Source of the DNA: Turritopsis dohrnii
Lineage: Eukaryota; Cnidaria; Hydrozoa; Anthoathecata; Oceaniidae
Direction: 5' to 3'
DNA length: 64,000 bases
Assembly (NCBI GenBank): GCA_027922465.2
Contig: BQMF02000667.1
Span: forward strand, 93,972-157,971
This document shows positions 1 through 12,102 of this stretch, one piece after another (position 1 is the stretch's first letter; every line of letters begins with the position of its first letter). The notes under the pieces are model-generated. The model was not told the origin of the DNA, ran no database searches, and was given only the letters and a program-made list of their open reading frames with translations. A program made the position numbers and the translations under genes.

Positions 1-52
1 AGAAATATTTAAAAGCAATTATTGTATGTAATACATATCTAGGTATCGGTGA
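1..52 (+). repeat. Dispersed repeat, copy A
   Basis: The first 52 bases match 11761-11812 in the same orientation with only a few substitutions. Both copies share the core ATTGTATGTAAT and end in AGGTATCGGTGA. No coding potential is visible. It is probably the edge of a longer interspersed repeat cut by the window start. Confidence 0.75.
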
Positions 53-1440
53 TGTAATTGTTATTTACGTAATATAACGTTAAATTAAAATTAAAATGTC
101 TTACCTTAATTTTGAGGGGTCATACATGGTGTATTAATGTTTCAATGATAAGATATGAGTTGTTATGTGACATTGCCTAATTTCTCTTTAAATTCCCATG
201 GTATAGAAAGAGTTAACATAGTCGTCATGCAGTGAATAGGAATTTGATTTTCATGAGTTGGATTGAGTTAAGTTTCAAAATGATGTTCTAAAAGTCTCAT
301 CTCTAAATTGTTCTCATAAAATTGGTTCTAATAAAAAAGTGTGTATTTATAAAAGTGTCTATTGTTCATTTCATTTCCCAGTTGAAGCAATTAATAATTA
401 CCAAAAGTAAAAAGCTAAGCATGTTACAAGAATAAATATATGTTGTATATAAGATTTATGATATACATTAATTTTATTTATTAATCTATTTGCTGACGAG
501 ATAATTGTATGTAATATAGATAAGATATAAAACTACCAACTGATATGCTGTTTTCATTTCAAATCTTCAATAAATCGGAAACATTGTCAGATCACTCATT
601 GGGCGTATTTGCCTATCGCATTGCAGAAGTTTTTGTTCGGAGTATTTTAAAAGGAGTTGAAAGAATGCAAAAATACCAATTAAAGAGGTTTTAAAGAACA
701 GAAAGTAGTTTTTAAGAAGAATTAAGAAGAGGTTTTAAGGAAGTTTCTCAAAAGAGGTTTGAAAAGCGTCAATTTGAGACGTAAAAAACCTAAAAGAAAA
801 ATGTTAAAAACCACTTTAAAACCACTTTTTGCCAGCTGGGACATTTCATTCTACATTTCTCATCTAGAGTGTTTGTTTCAATATCAAGAATACATACTAC
901 AAAATCAAATAAGAAAAAGGTATTAAAATGTAGATATTATTCTCACATGATCAAAATCAAAACAAAGATGGGGTGAAGTTCGGAATCGCTTTAAACATAG
1001 TTTACTGAACTGTGAAATGAGAAAATATAATAGTAAAATGACATGGCTTTTAATAATAGAAATATGCACCTGACACATGCATCTTGTGACATATGATTCA
1101 AAGTGAAGACAGAAATTATATTTTACACAAGCATTAAACTTCGATTTTTGATACTTTTTAAAATTCTGTTCCTTCCTATAAGAACATATAGTGAGGGCGG
1201 GAAGAGGCAAGATAACAACAACAGTTCTATTTGCCACATAAATGAATCGAAAAAACAGATGTTTATAAACTAAACCATGCATGAAGTCACCATTAGTATA
1301 CGATCATTCTGTCATATCCAGCAAGCAATCAAATGCCCAAAATGACAAAAACACAAACAAATACAATTTCAAATGTTTAATAGAAAAACACAAGTTATTT
1401 TCAATGATTACCCAGTTGCAATGCATAAACACGAAAAATT
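53..1440. other. AT-rich stretch without a recognisable gene
   Basis: No credible gene seen. Long open frames on the minus strand near 923-1282 have no domain or splice context. The purine-rich stretch near 640-790 contains repeated AAGAGGTTTTAA-like words but no clear unit. Confidence 0.5.
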
Positions 1441-1446
1441 GATCAG

Positions 1447-2338
1447 GCACTGAAGTGACTCCAGTTGAATGGGTTCAGTGTGATACCTGTCCAAAATGGT
1501 AACACCAAGTTTGTGAATTAATAGGCAAATCAGAAACTTTTATCGATGATGCGGATAGGTATGATTGCTCCGGATGTAGGTGCCAAAATGATGATCTCAT
1601 TTCCATTTGTGAAGCAAGACTTGGTAATCATCGTGAAAGACAAGCTGCTTTTGATGCTACAGTTCAGGATTTGGACTTTCAGTGTAGTTCCCTTCAGAAA
1701 CAGTGTGAAGCTGTCATGGGTCGGCGGGAGAAAGACTTTCTCCAATGCCTTGATGACATCAAGGTTGTACGCCAGGCCTATCATGACAATGTGTTTGTTG
1801 GCAATCATTGTAAGGTTGTTTTGAGAAATCATGCAATTCTTTGCAATGTTGTTGACGAGCCTGTACTTCGCACTTCTTTTCTAAGCGTTTTTGGAGTGTT
1901 TAGTCAGATTCAGCCTCTTCTTAGCGAAAAAGATTTTTAACCGACCCAGAAATAGAGGCGCTTGCTAGTCTGTGCAATAAGTTTGGTGAGGAATTTCATT
2001 CCTGTTTCCCAAAGGAAACCATTACGGGGAAGATGCACGAACTTATTTTCGATGTACCACGCTTTGTTCAACAGCACAAGACTATAGGATTTTTAAGTGA
2101 GGAAGAGAGTGAAACCCTGCACAATTTAGTCAATAAGGAGCTAAGGCAGTTGAATGGCGTTAGGGAACAGGAACTGAAGCTTGCGCTGCTCATGCGCCGT
2201 TTGGAACTTTGGAGCACCGCGGATAAGAAGCTTCAGTTAGATAAGGTGCGGCGATGTGTTCAGTGTAAGGAAAATGGCGAAAAGGCGTTCTATAGAGCAG
2301 GTAGTAGCTATGTCTGTGGTCATGTAAGAGAAGAATGA
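1447..2338 (+). pseudogene. Decayed PHD-finger transposon-type protein
   Basis: Reading through from 1447, the plus strand encodes a PHD-finger-like motif (WVQCDTC, then HQVC, then YDCSGCRC) broken by a stop after KW. A coiled segment follows (1640-1760), then a conserved-looking block with AYHDNVFVGNHC. The frame shifts near 1938 and continues as a helical block with HNLVNKELRQL up to 2338. I associate this C-terminal arrangement with transposon-borne proteins in cnidarians and nematodes, where it is the tail of a large transposase-like protein. Here it has at least one stop and one frameshift and no N-terminal part, so it is a fragment. The family assignment is tentative; the PHD-like cysteine pattern is directly visible. 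Confidence 0.5.
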
Positions 2339-2390
2339 TGAATATATAAAGCGCTGGTCAAAGGAACGCAAAATTTCATGCAACATTCGA

Positions 2391-2570
2391 AGCAACACTT
2401 GCGTCAATTGTTGCATTCATTTGACACCAATGTGGTGTGATGTTGCACGGCCATGCAATAGTGATGCATGACTACACAACAAAATGAACATGTTCATTTT
2501 GTTGTAAGGTGTTGCAAAAGTGTGGCAGCCTTTTTTGTGATGTTGCATTCATTTGACATATCAAAGCAAC
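2391..2570. repeat. Non-coding repeat with 30-bp perfect palindrome
   Basis: A perfect 30-bp palindrome lies at 2476-2505 (ACAACAAAATGAACA followed by its reverse complement). It is bracketed by direct copies of GTTGCATTCATTTGACA, one near 2411 and one near 2544. The arrangement suggests a small non-autonomous element or a cruciform-prone repeat. No terminal inverted repeat with a clean target duplication could be fixed. Confidence 0.5.
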
Positions 2571-2729
2571 ATTTCTTAAAACATTTTAAATTTCGAACGT
2601 AAAATCGAACGTCAATCGAATGGATAAATGAGATAAAACTTTGCTTTAGCACAGTTGTCATTTTTGATTTGAGCATCAAAATGGCTGTAACAAGAAAAGA
2701 CAAAAAGTCAATTTTTGGTTTTATTCCTT

Positions 2730-3187
2730 TCATTTTGTGCATTCTGTAACTTTTTTATTTACAATTTCTAAACTTTTTTCAATGTTTTTCTTTGCCCAAT
2801 CAACAGCTTTATCAACGCCAACAAGTTCGTATTTGACAGGGATCTCTAAGCCATAACCAGCACTTCTGTTCACGCGTTTTCCAGTTACTTGGCACTTTAA
2901 TTCACAATTGGGGATCTTGGTAAAGCGGTTAAATATTTTGCTAAGATTTTTAGGGACATGTCCAACTGTACAAAGGTGACGGCCATCGCAAACTTGTTGT
3001 GTACGTTGTCTTCTTCGTGGATGAAAGAAAAATCTTCCTCACCAATTGTCGGTTGCCATGTATTCTTTTATACATGGTACCCTCGAACAAAAGAATCGAA
3101 GGCAAATTGCTGCTCTTTAATGAAAACCACGGGGATCTCCTCAGGATTTCTCAACAAAAGTTCAACTACATTTATAATAGCCGCCAT
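2730..3187 (-). pseudogene. HIRAN-domain protein fragment, broken
   Basis: The minus strand from ATG at 3187 reads a short leader, then FAFDSFVRGYH, a stop where a tyrosine is usual, then KNTWQPTIGEED and an NKFAMAV segment. After a one-base shift it continues GHVPKNLSKIFNRF and then RVNRSAGYGLEIP to a stop at 2730. The G-Y-H, W-x-P-x-x-G-E-E, A-V and GHVP-x-x-(L/I)-S spacing matches HIRAN-like domains, which in SNF2 helicases bind DNA 3' ends; stand-alone versions are common in cnidarians and sponges. With one stop and one frameshift this copy is unlikely to be functional unless these are assembly errors. Confidence 0.6.
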
Positions 3188-3702
3188 TTTAAACTCACTT
3201 TGGGAGGCTGTGAAAATGCTGTGAAAACGTTTAAAAACATTTGAATAAAGGGCGACCCTTTATCCAGACCAAAAATGATAACGTTGAAACGTTATGGGCA
3301 CTCAAAAAATGTCCCCAAAAAATATCCAAGAGAAAAAATCAGAATCATAAATTCGTGAACAAACTAAACAAAAGTAATTTAGAACAATACCAAATTAGTT
3401 CAAACGTAACATTTCACACGGTTTAAATTTGTCCAGTCTGCTAAATAGTTGCAGTTCTAAATTATGCAATCCGTAACCAAATTTGAAGTACTTCATAAAA
3501 CATGCAATGTAGTGATTTTTCGCCTCTTGAAAGTTCTAAAATGTCAGAGCTATCGGAAGCATCACAGCTGACCCGAAACCCCCTTCTGAAAATCGATGTC
3601 CCCATAAATGATCTGGATACGACACTGGAATGACTCAAATCATTCCAATATTTCGAAATTTCATTTCAAAAGATCGAACGAAGTCTTGGGTGTTTGAACA
3701 AC
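3188..3702. other. Spacer upstream of the pogo transposase
   Basis: Contains short open frames without recognisable domains. A local inverted repeat (GGAATGA..TCATTCC) occurs near 3629-3648. The left end of the following pogo element may lie here, but no terminal repeat pair was identified. Confidence 0.4.
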
Positions 3703-5014
3703 ATGGCAGACAGCTCATCCAGGTCAAAGCAATGGCTTTCTGGAAAGCTCCCCAAAAGAACTTTAACATTGGAAGAAAAAGTTAGTTTTCTAGACTTTGC
3801 TAAAAACAATTCAACACTGGGATGTCGAAAACTTGCAGAAGTACATAAAATTGGAAAGGCTGCTGCAGCCAAAATCTTAAAAATTGAAGATAAAATACGT
3901 AAACAACACGAGGCTTTTCATGAAAAGATATGGAAAGATATGTTTCTGGAAAGACTATGACGTCTTGGATGGAACGAGTAAATGAATTAACTGAAGGATA
4001 CGATTTAAAGGATATCTGGAATATGGATGAGTCCGAGTGCTTCTTTAAGGCTTTACCCGAAAGAGGTTTGGTGCAGAAAGGAAATCAATCAAAAGGTTAA
4101 AAGAAGTCCAAGCAAAGATTCATGGTAGCTTTTTTTGTGAACGCCGCTGGCAAGAAGGTAGACGAACCAATCGTGATAGGGAAAAGTAATGTCCCACGCT
4201 GCTTCAAACAGTTAAAAGATCCTTCACGCCCGGTAGATGTCCATTACTTTGCAAATCCTTAGTGTTGGATGACATCAAAGATCATGATTGCCGTATTATC
4301 ACGTTTAAACCGAAAACTTTCATCCGAGCAAAGGAAAGTTATCCTTTTTTTAGATAATGCAACCTGTCATTCATGAAAGATCAATTCTCTCGCATAAAAG
4401 TCGTTTTTCTGTCAAAGAATACGACTTCACGACTTCAGCCACTGGATGCCGGACTAATTCAGAGTTTTAAATTCAAATGCCGGAAAAAACTCGTGAAACA
4501 TGTACTCACAAGAATCAATGATAAAGATTCAGCGACAGAAATTGTCAAAACCGTCAACATCCTTCAAGCTATTCGTTGGTTGCAGCAGTCACGGAAAGAG
4601 GAAACCAGTTTAACAATTAAAAACTGTTTTAAAAAATGTGGAAGTACTAGACCGGATGAGGAGTTGACCGAGATTGACGATTGCGATATTGAATTCGAAG
4701 ATCTGGTGCGAGAATTTACCACAGAGATAACGGCTACAGAGTATGGCAACTTTGATGTTCATGTGTCCGAGCCTTTAATCAACGACAATGAAATTGATTG
4801 GCAAGAGAAAGTCAGAGAAGAATGTATGAAGGCAGTCCAGCATCGAGAGGAGATAATCGAAGACGCAGACAACGATTCGGATGAAGATGAGGCTGCATGC
4901 GGTGAAAACTGTGAGGAAAACCTTACTCCTGCAGAAGTGATAAGCTTGCTAGACAGAATTCAGGGCTCGCCAAATTGCACTTTCTTTCCCGAAGAACAAG
5001 CATTTCCAAATTGA
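3703..5014 (+). pseudogene. pogo/Tigger-type DDE transposase, broken
   Basis: The start at 3703 opens an N-terminal helix-turn-helix of CENP-B/pogo type (KRTLTLEEKVSFLDFAKN, then LGCRKLAEVHKIGKAAAAKI). After a shift and probable internal deletion near 3957 the catalytic core follows: WNMDES (first Asp) near 4020, LFLDNATCH (second Asp) near 4350, and RLQPLDAGLIQSFK (third Asp) near 4435-4475. The C-terminus is acidic (EDADNDSDEDEA). Together these identify a Tc1/mariner-superfamily pogo/Tigger transposase, which cuts and pastes its element at TA sites. A frameshift, a stop near 4098, a break near 4374 and the missing CENP-B second DNA-binding half make it inactive. It ends within a few bases of the minus-strand Harbinger fragment, so one probably inserted into the other. 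Confidence 0.8.
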
Positions 5015-5770
5015 AATGACAATATCCTCAACTTTTTCGGGAGACAGGAGAATTCGCTGCATAAAAATGTGCCAACGATTTGCAATTATTCCAAATAGGC
5101 TCTGTTGTGTCTGTAGTTATAAATTCTGGGTTCTGAGGTCAAATTTCGCTGACTGAATGGTTTCATCATGTATGTTTTAAGTCCAAATGCATCATCACCT
5201 ACAAAAGCATACGGTACAAATGGAAGAGGTTTTGCCTTCGGAATATTAACCTCATGGCTTTCGATATTGATTCTTAACTGCGACTTATTCCATATCCCTG
5301 CATCATTCATGCGGCCATTAGAACCCACATCCCCATACAAACACTCATAATTCGGACCTGAAAACGCCAACAGAACCACAGAATGGGTGTGTTTATAATT
5401 ATAATAGTTTGATCCAGCTCCAGTTGGTGGCTTAATGACTATGTATTTTCCATCAATTGCCCCTAAACCATTCGGAAAGTTCCACTGTTTTTCGAGTTCT
5501 ACCGCTATTTTAAGCCATGAATTTTCATCATGTGGAAGACAAATAAACTGTTTCATGTTGGCTATTATAGCTTTTGAGACCTGTATGATGATACATGAAA
5601 TTGAAAACTTAGAGAACGAAACGTTTCTCCGGTTGCAAAATAGCGAATAGCTAAAACAAGACGCTCTGGTGTGCGGATAACTTTAATCCCACTTGTCAAC
5701 TCTTGTGGTGTGATACCTTTCTCAATATACTTTAGGATTTCACAAAATGTTCGTTCAAAAGTTTTTACAA
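5012..5770 (-). pseudogene. PIF/Harbinger (HARBI1-like) nuclease, broken
   Basis: Minus strand, about 250 codons. The N-terminal helical part (near 5760-5590) reads TPERLVLAIRYFATGETFRS. A shift leads into the DDE_4 nuclease core: GAIDGKYI (first Asp), YYNYKHTHSVVLL, GDVGSNGRMNDAGIW (second Asp), then FVGDDAFGL and IYNYRHNRA. Another shift near 5100 leads to FGIIANRWHIFMQ and SPEKVEDIVISI, after which homology stops at about 5012, where the pogo reading frame ends. This is the catalytic subunit of a Harbinger transposon; no Myb-like partner lies next to it. Two frameshifts mark it as a relic. Confidence 0.8.
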
Positions 5771-6664
5771 CTTTTTAAGAAATAAAACGATTTATTTCCA
5801 TCATTTAACGTTTAATCTATTGAATCATTAAAGCTAGCAGAAAACATCTTCAAAATCCCATCTGCACTGACTGAAAAGATGGCGTACTACAGTACTGAAG
5901 ACTAGCCTCTAATCTTATCTACCTTAGCTAGGCCAGTGTTCAATACTGAACTGCGGCTATAAAAGTGAAGGAGAAGAAGGAGAAGGAAATGCCGGTTTTA
6001 ACATATATATCGCCCTACGGGTAAATATATAATTATTGATATGTCAATTAGATCGACTGCACACTTAATGACTCTCGAGGCGTTGTGGATAGATGAAATC
6101 AAACCGTCGATCAATACAAAGTACGAATATAAAAGCCATCAGTTAATCATAAAAATTTAATTGTTCGTGAATTCTCTTGATAATGATTTTCTACTTCTTA
6201 TTACCTTTTAGTTTCTAGATCTCGTTGTAGTGCATTTATTGTTTTACGGAGTGTTGTGAGTGTATAGTTGAATATTTTCAGAATGAATCGTCTTGTAAGA
6301 TATTTTATCTTTCTTTTACTTTTATATTTTAGACTTGAAAATGATACATAGTTATCGAAATATATTGTCAAAATTTTAAATCGTTGGTTAACTATTGAAA
6401 GTATTTTCCATGCCATGATGTTTCTACCATATACGTTATTCCTATTAGTTCATCAGCCAAAAAAAGTCACGTTTGGGGTTACAATGTATTTGCTTCGAAC
6501 TCACGTCGCACACAAAAAAAGGATAAATTTCGCTCACAACTCAATCTACCATTTTGCGTGACTTATAAACAAACAAACAGACAGACAGACAGACAGAGAA
6601 TCGGCTATTAATATATAAGTACTGAATTTAAGAAATTGAAGACAAAAGGTTAATAAAGAAACCT
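5771..6664. other. Non-coding stretch with tetranucleotide microsatellite
   Basis: No gene recognised. A purine-rich run (GAAGGAGAAGAAGGAGAAGG) lies near 5967. A GACA-type microsatellite lies at about 6570-6598. The left end adjoins the HECT-type fragment on the minus strand. Confidence 0.5.
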
Positions 6665-7439
6665 GTATAGAACTCTCTTGACACTCCGCCTGTGTCCACT
6701 GCTGGATGTAAACTTGTAAGGTCTGTTGAGTTTGATTCTGTTCATTTTTTACTGAAGAATTTCATAAAATCTTCAAATTCATAGCGTCTTCTGATATAGA
6801 TCAATAAATGTTCCTCATTAGTTATTAGAATATTATTTCTCAATAGTACTGGTATTTCATTATGATCAACTTTATTTTCGTTTTTTCCTTGGTTCTCGTC
6901 AATGGCTTGGATAATCTTCTTATCATTATTATCGTCGCTATGGTTACTGTCAATTGAATAAATGATTGGTTTGTTTTTTTTATTCAAGCGATCATTTGTG
7001 TGTTTTTCAATTAAGGAAAATGATATCTTTACATTACAGACTGGACAAACACCAAAAGGATCTTTCTTTGAACTGCTAGAATGATCTTGGAAAGGTAAAT
7101 TATTCAAAAAGTCATCTGGGTTAAATACATAACCAAGTCCTTCACAAAGTTTAGAGTCTTCCAAACTGTCATTACTTGAAATGTTTTCTAAGTCATCCAG
7201 TGGTTTAAGAAGCTGTTCTTTCAGATATTCTATTTTAACAGAATCAAAATATGTTCTCAAATAAAGGAAAAGGTCAACCTTACTGTAGGGTTTGCACAAT
7301 TCTTTTTTAGAACCTTCCACAGTGAAAGGAACTTCTGACCCTGTAAAACAGTAAAACCCAGTCTTCTTCGCTACAAAAGAACTGATCATGGTTACTTTGT
7401 TTTTCAACACCTTTTCTGAGGATGTACTTTGCATCTGCT

Positions 7440-10089
7440 TTCTTTGGCACAGCGATAGGAAGTAAAAATCTAAACGATCTTGAAATGGTTTGGCTTGAGT
7501 GTACAGTTCGATCCCAAAAAATACTGGTGTCTTGCTTGTATCAACCACCAAGGAACAAAAGCACCTTCTTGGACAAATTCGATCAGATCATGAGTACCAT
7601 CAATCAAAAACGAACAAACTTTACCATCTTAGGAGACTTGAACATTGACATGATAGATGACAACCATGCGCTCTATTGATTCAACTTATTATTGAAAAAA
7701 CATCAACTGTGCAACACTGTTAAAGAACCAACTCGTATAACAGAGAACTCTGCTACCCAAATCGATCACATCATCATTCCCAAACAATGTCAACCAAAAA
7801 TGAAAAACGTTCATGCTATTGACCTTGGTTTGTCAGATCACCACATTATCTATTGCAAAATGGACATTTTAAGCCCAAAGAACAAACCTATCTATCGAAC
7901 AGTTAGAAATTATAAGAATGTCAATGTCGATCAATTAAGGCATGATATTAAAACAGCACCTTGGACAATTTGTGATGTGTTTGACGATGTTGATGACATT
8001 GTTTCTGTTTGGAATAAATTATACAAAACAGTTGTTGATTCACACATACAAGAGAGGAAAGTCAAAATGAGAGCCTTTTCACATCCCTGGATGACCAGTG
8101 CTATTCCCAAACAACTAAACAATCGATACAAGCTCCTAAAAGCAGCACAAAAAACTGGCAAAGGTTCTCATGAATGGAAAATCTATAGAAAAGCAAAAAA
8201 CTATTGTACTAAACTTTTACGGGTAGCTAAAGCAAAGTATTGGAGAGACAGATTCAATGGCCTTCAATCCTCAAGCAAGGAATTTTGGAATTGTATGAAT
8301 GAATTCACAGGGAAAACCAAAAGCAACAAAATTGGTCCCATAGAGGATTCAGCCGGAAAATTGTCAAATGATAACATTGTCAAGAGTGAAACTCTGAATA
8401 ACTTTTTCGCAACCATAGGAAAACTCGATAAAAACCCAAACAATGCTAAATTACAGTCTCATGTTTATCGTGTGACACCGACCATTGAGCAGATACCGTA
8501 CCATTATGGGATGCTATCTAAAGCGTTTAAGCAAGTATTCAAGCCAGGAAAGCTGGTGGGCATGATGATGTTAGTTCAAAAGTTATCCGAATGATAGGTG
8601 ACGATGTAATCACTGGTCTTCACTACATCACGAAAGGAAGCTTCAATTCGCTCAAATTTCCCACAACCTACAAAACTTCGAAGGTGAGCTGCATTCACAA
8701 AAAGGGCTCAAAAACAAAATGTGAGAACTACCGGCCTATCTCTCTACTTTGCCTTCCTGGCAAACTACTTGAATCTATTTTCTCAACCTGTATCGACTCC
8801 CACATAACAGAACACAAATTGCTGAGTAGTCATCAGTGGGGGTTCCGAAAGGGACGATCACCAGAACTTATGCTTTTGAGTCTATCTGAGAAAATACTTC
8901 TTCATATCAACAAAGGGAATTATATGGAATGATATGCATAGACTTCAGTAAAGCTTTTGACAGTGTTTGCCACAAAACCCTATTGAAGAAACTACAAGCC
9001 ATTGGCATTAGTGGTGATGCATTTGCTTGGAGCAAAAGCTACCTGAACAATCGAAAACAATTTATGACAGTTAATGGTGAAAAATCTTGTCTGGCATCAG
9101 TCGACCAAGGAGTTCCTCAAGGCTCTCATTTAGGACCCCGCTTCTACTCGTACCATGCAAACGACCTACCGGATGTTGTAACGAAAACAAACAATTCAAA
9201 GGAGGGGTTTGGTGAACCAGATGATATAGAAATGTTCGCTGACGACACAAATGGTATTACAGTTGCATCGGACTATGATTTACTCATTAAACAGCTTCAA
9301 GATCTCGCTAATCAACTGCACGAATGGTCAATACTAAATGGAATGATCATACACCCAGGCAAAACCAAAATCATCATATTTTCACGTAGACCATTTATCG
9401 GCCCAGCACCCAACCTAACCCTCAACGATCACTCGTTAGAAATCATCGAGAGCCATAAAGTGTTAGGAACAATCCTGGATAATAGATTTTCGTGGAAAGC
9501 GCATGTTAATAGTGCCACTAGTAAATTCAATGCCAAAGTGAAACTACTAAAGCGAATGAGAACATTGGGTAATAAAGTTCTTGAGAAATTCTATTTTGCC
9601 ACCATCATACCAACGGTAACCTACAATATCTCTGTGTGGGGCCAGCCCAACAAGCTTGGACCCTTGGAGGAGATTCACATCAAAGCTGCCAAGCTCATAC
9701 ATCAATTACCTAGCAATTTATCATCGTATGAAACCCTTGAAAAAGCCAAATGGATGCCAATATCCTATATATATAAACGCCGCCTCTTATGCCTGATGCA
9801 TAAGGTATATCACAGACTGATCGATGAGGATATCCGTTCACTCTTTACACACAAGGAACACAATCTATCTCTGAATCACCAAATGAATGTTACTTACGAT
9901 ACAGGTACCAAAAGCTCTTTTTCATATAAGGCTGCGAGAATATGGAATAGAATGCCTAATGAACTTACTGGTGAAAAACTCATGAGGTTTTCAAAGAAAA
10001 ACTCTCTAAATTTAAAAATAATATCAATAAATATTCATTTGACTATGATTCTTACCATATTGATGATGATTTTACTTTTTATTAATTAA
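7440..10089 (+). pseudogene. LINE endonuclease/reverse transcriptase, frameshifted
   Basis: The partial apurinic-type endonuclease domain includes LVSCLYQPPRNKSTFLDKF, ILGDLNIDM and, further on, IDHIIIP and LSDHHIIYCK (the SDH catalytic motif). After a linker, the reverse transcriptase includes CENYRPISLLCLPGKLLES, CIDFSKAFDSVCHKTLL (motif A Asp), DQGVPQGSHLGP (motif B) and FADDTNG (motif C, ADD). The C-terminal thumb has NYKHR-type residues up to a stop at 10089. A stop at 7677 and frameshifts near 8590 and 8930 break the frame into four pieces. Motif order and the loop sequence fit CR1/L2-like elements; clade assignment needs a tree. Confidence 0.85.
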
Positions 10090-10729
10090 CTTAGTCTTCA
10101 AGAAACAAATTAGTCGTTTTACCAAATCCTTAACAACTTCTACTCTTTTGCCATTCCTTAGTTCTAACTTCCATCAACACAGCCTGTGCCTGGGTCTTGT
10201 CTTGGATTAGAAGGCCAGTCCCTAGTGTCACTAGGTGCCTAGTTATGCCTAGTCTGTTTTTGAACTTCTTTTTCTTTTTCACTATCTTAAGTTTAATATA
10301 TATTCTTCGTACTATTTTTAGTATTTTATATTCTATACTAGTTATATTTCTAAATCACTTTTTTTTTTTTTTCAGCTCAATAACCCATTTTCATTTTGGA
10401 TTCATTTGTGGCTTCTTTTGAGTCTATTATGCTAGCTTTTGCACTCATATCTAGTCTCATTAACTCTACTTCCAGCTTCTAACTCATCGCCATCATCATA
10501 AGCCATCCTACGTTAGCCATACACAATTCAGCCATTTCAATTTTAATCATGCAGATACTACAGTATATACTAGACATTTTATTCTTTAACAACAAATTAT
10601 ATGTATATATACATTTTTATATTTTTTATATTTTTAAATTATTTTTTATGTAAGTCCACATCAGCTCACACTGCCTTTGTCTGTAACCTGCTTTACTAAA
10701 TAAAAGAATAATAATAATAATAATAATAA
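7440..10729 (+). mobile_element. 5'-truncated CR1/L2-like LINE
   Basis: A non-LTR retrotransposon inserted into the minus-strand HECT-type gene. It begins inside the endonuclease domain and ends in an (AAT)n run at about 10708-10729 next to the interrupted coding sequence. TTTGC occurs at both junctions and may be a short target duplication, but the exact ends are uncertain. 5' truncation with a simple-repeat tail is the usual outcome of target-primed reverse transcription. Confidence 0.8.
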
Positions 10730-11204
10730 AGTTTGCTGCCCCTGACATTTTGAAGTTCTGAGTGCTTTTCTGACTCTTTTGTCACTCCAATGTTTATGAT
10801 AACACTGTTATCATAACACTTGTCAAAAAAACTGGATTTCTTTGATGTTCCTCCTGATATTGCTTCGTCATCATCATCAAACTCTCTTTTCTGTGGCTTT
10901 GCTTTTTTTACAAATCTGTCTGTTCTTTCATGTGATTTATTTTTCAAATAGCTATCTAGTGTGTCAGTCTTTTCAGAGTTATTTTCAGAGTTTTGCTGTT
11001 TTATTCCACATTTAACACAAAATACATTGTCTCTTTCAACCTTTCCACCACACTTTCGACAAAAACAACAACATGGACTGTCCGCCACATTTGTTATTGA
11101 AGCATACAATATTAACCGTTTCGGATTTAAAATGAAGATTTGAAATATTTTTGCAGATTTTTAAGATTTGTACAGATTTTAATTTTTTTTCGAGATTGTC
11201 CCTT

Positions 11205-11363
11205 CTAAGCTTCCGTAGAAGAGTCATCAGGGCAGATGAATCAACGCCAGTGAAGAAGGCATTCAATTACGCAAACGCCCATTACAAACAACCCCCAGGC
11301 AAACCAAAACCAACATGGTTGAGTATAATTAAGGGCGACATAATAAAACTGGGTATAAATTGA
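11205..11363 (+). pseudogene. LINE reverse-transcriptase C-terminal scrap
   Basis: A short open stretch reading RRVIRADESTPVKKAF, then PPGKPKPTW and a stop, resembles the extreme C-terminus of another LINE (the R-A-D-x-S-T-P and G-K-P-x-x-T-W pattern after the RT domain). No RT core is present upstream, so this is a dead-on-arrival 3' fragment different from the LINE at 7440-10729. Assignment rests on this motif alone. Confidence 0.45.
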
Positions 11364-11760
11364 AACGAAGGGACAGAAATGGCAAACGACACCAATGCAT
11401 GGAATGTAAAGGCATTTTCCTTTATTTTCAATATTTTGTAATTCATTAGTCATTTGTTTACAAGTTCCCTGTAGTTTTTCATTTTGGTCTCATTTTTGAT
11501 GTTTCGGTGTTCTTTGCTATTTGTGTGGCTTTTTATGCCAATTTCTGTGTCATTTCGTTCTGTAGTGTAAGTCATATCTAGGTCAGTATTTTATTTTATT
11601 AATTTATCAATTTTGGTCAGTATTTTCTAGGTCTGTATTTTATATATGTGGTTTTCTGATTTCTCACTATTTATTCAATTTTCAGTTTGAACATATTCAT
11701 ACTGTGTTCCAAACACTTGTGTCATCCATGACCCTTGACCCCACATAGGAAAGGATGATT

Positions 11761-11812
11761 GGAAATATCTAAAAGAAATTATTGTATGTAATATATATCC
11801 AGGTATCGGTGA
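11761..11812 (+). repeat. Dispersed repeat, copy B of 1-52
   Basis: Same-orientation copy of the first 52 bases of the window, differing at a handful of positions. The two copies lie about 11.7 kb apart. Confidence 0.75.
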
Positions 11813-12102
11813 ACCGTTAATCTAAATTTGTGCAAAATCAGAAAAAGCAAAATACAAAAGCAGGACCAGATTCTACTTATCAGAAAATCTCCCCGAAAAT
11901 CCAAGACCAGCAATATTCCAAAACACAGACCAGATCTTGAAAAAATGAACCGAAAGGAAAGAAATGATCCTAATTTTAATTCGTCGAGCATGCCCGAAGA
12001 ACATATTTTATTCGTCAATGAAAATTTTTGATTCGTCGGACATACCCAATGACCATATTTTTGTCTTTTACAGTCAATATTTTGTTAATGAATATAGCTA
12101 CA

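Larger units (their letters stand above)
6665..11109 (-). pseudogene. Zinc-ribbon/HECT-type gene split by a LINE
   Basis: The minus strand carries two separated parts of one gene. The N-terminal part (11109-10726) has two CxxC pairs (FCRKCGGKV and FCVKCGIKQ), a zinc ribbon, then a lysine-rich linker (KNKSHERTDRFVKKAKPQKR) ending in NVRGSKL. The rest resumes near 7440 and includes FTVEGSKKELCKPYSKVDLFLYL, a CPVC pair (7040-7060) and IYIRRRYEFEDF. In another frame near 6670-6710 it has VDTGGVSREFYT, the signature at the beginning of HECT E3 ligase domains. The catalytic C-lobe is not present downstream. I know this zinc-ribbon plus HECT architecture as an expanded, possibly transposon-linked cnidarian family. 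The insert at about 7440-10729 is a plus-strand LINE, and a frameshift precedes the HECT motif, so this copy is dead. Confidence 0.65.

Noticed and set aside
471..530. CTGACGAG near 493 as another hammerhead core
   Set aside because: No GAAA box or pairing helices at the required spacing.
923..1282. 119-codon minus-strand open frame
   Set aside because: No motif, no splice context, composition typical of random AT-rich sequence.
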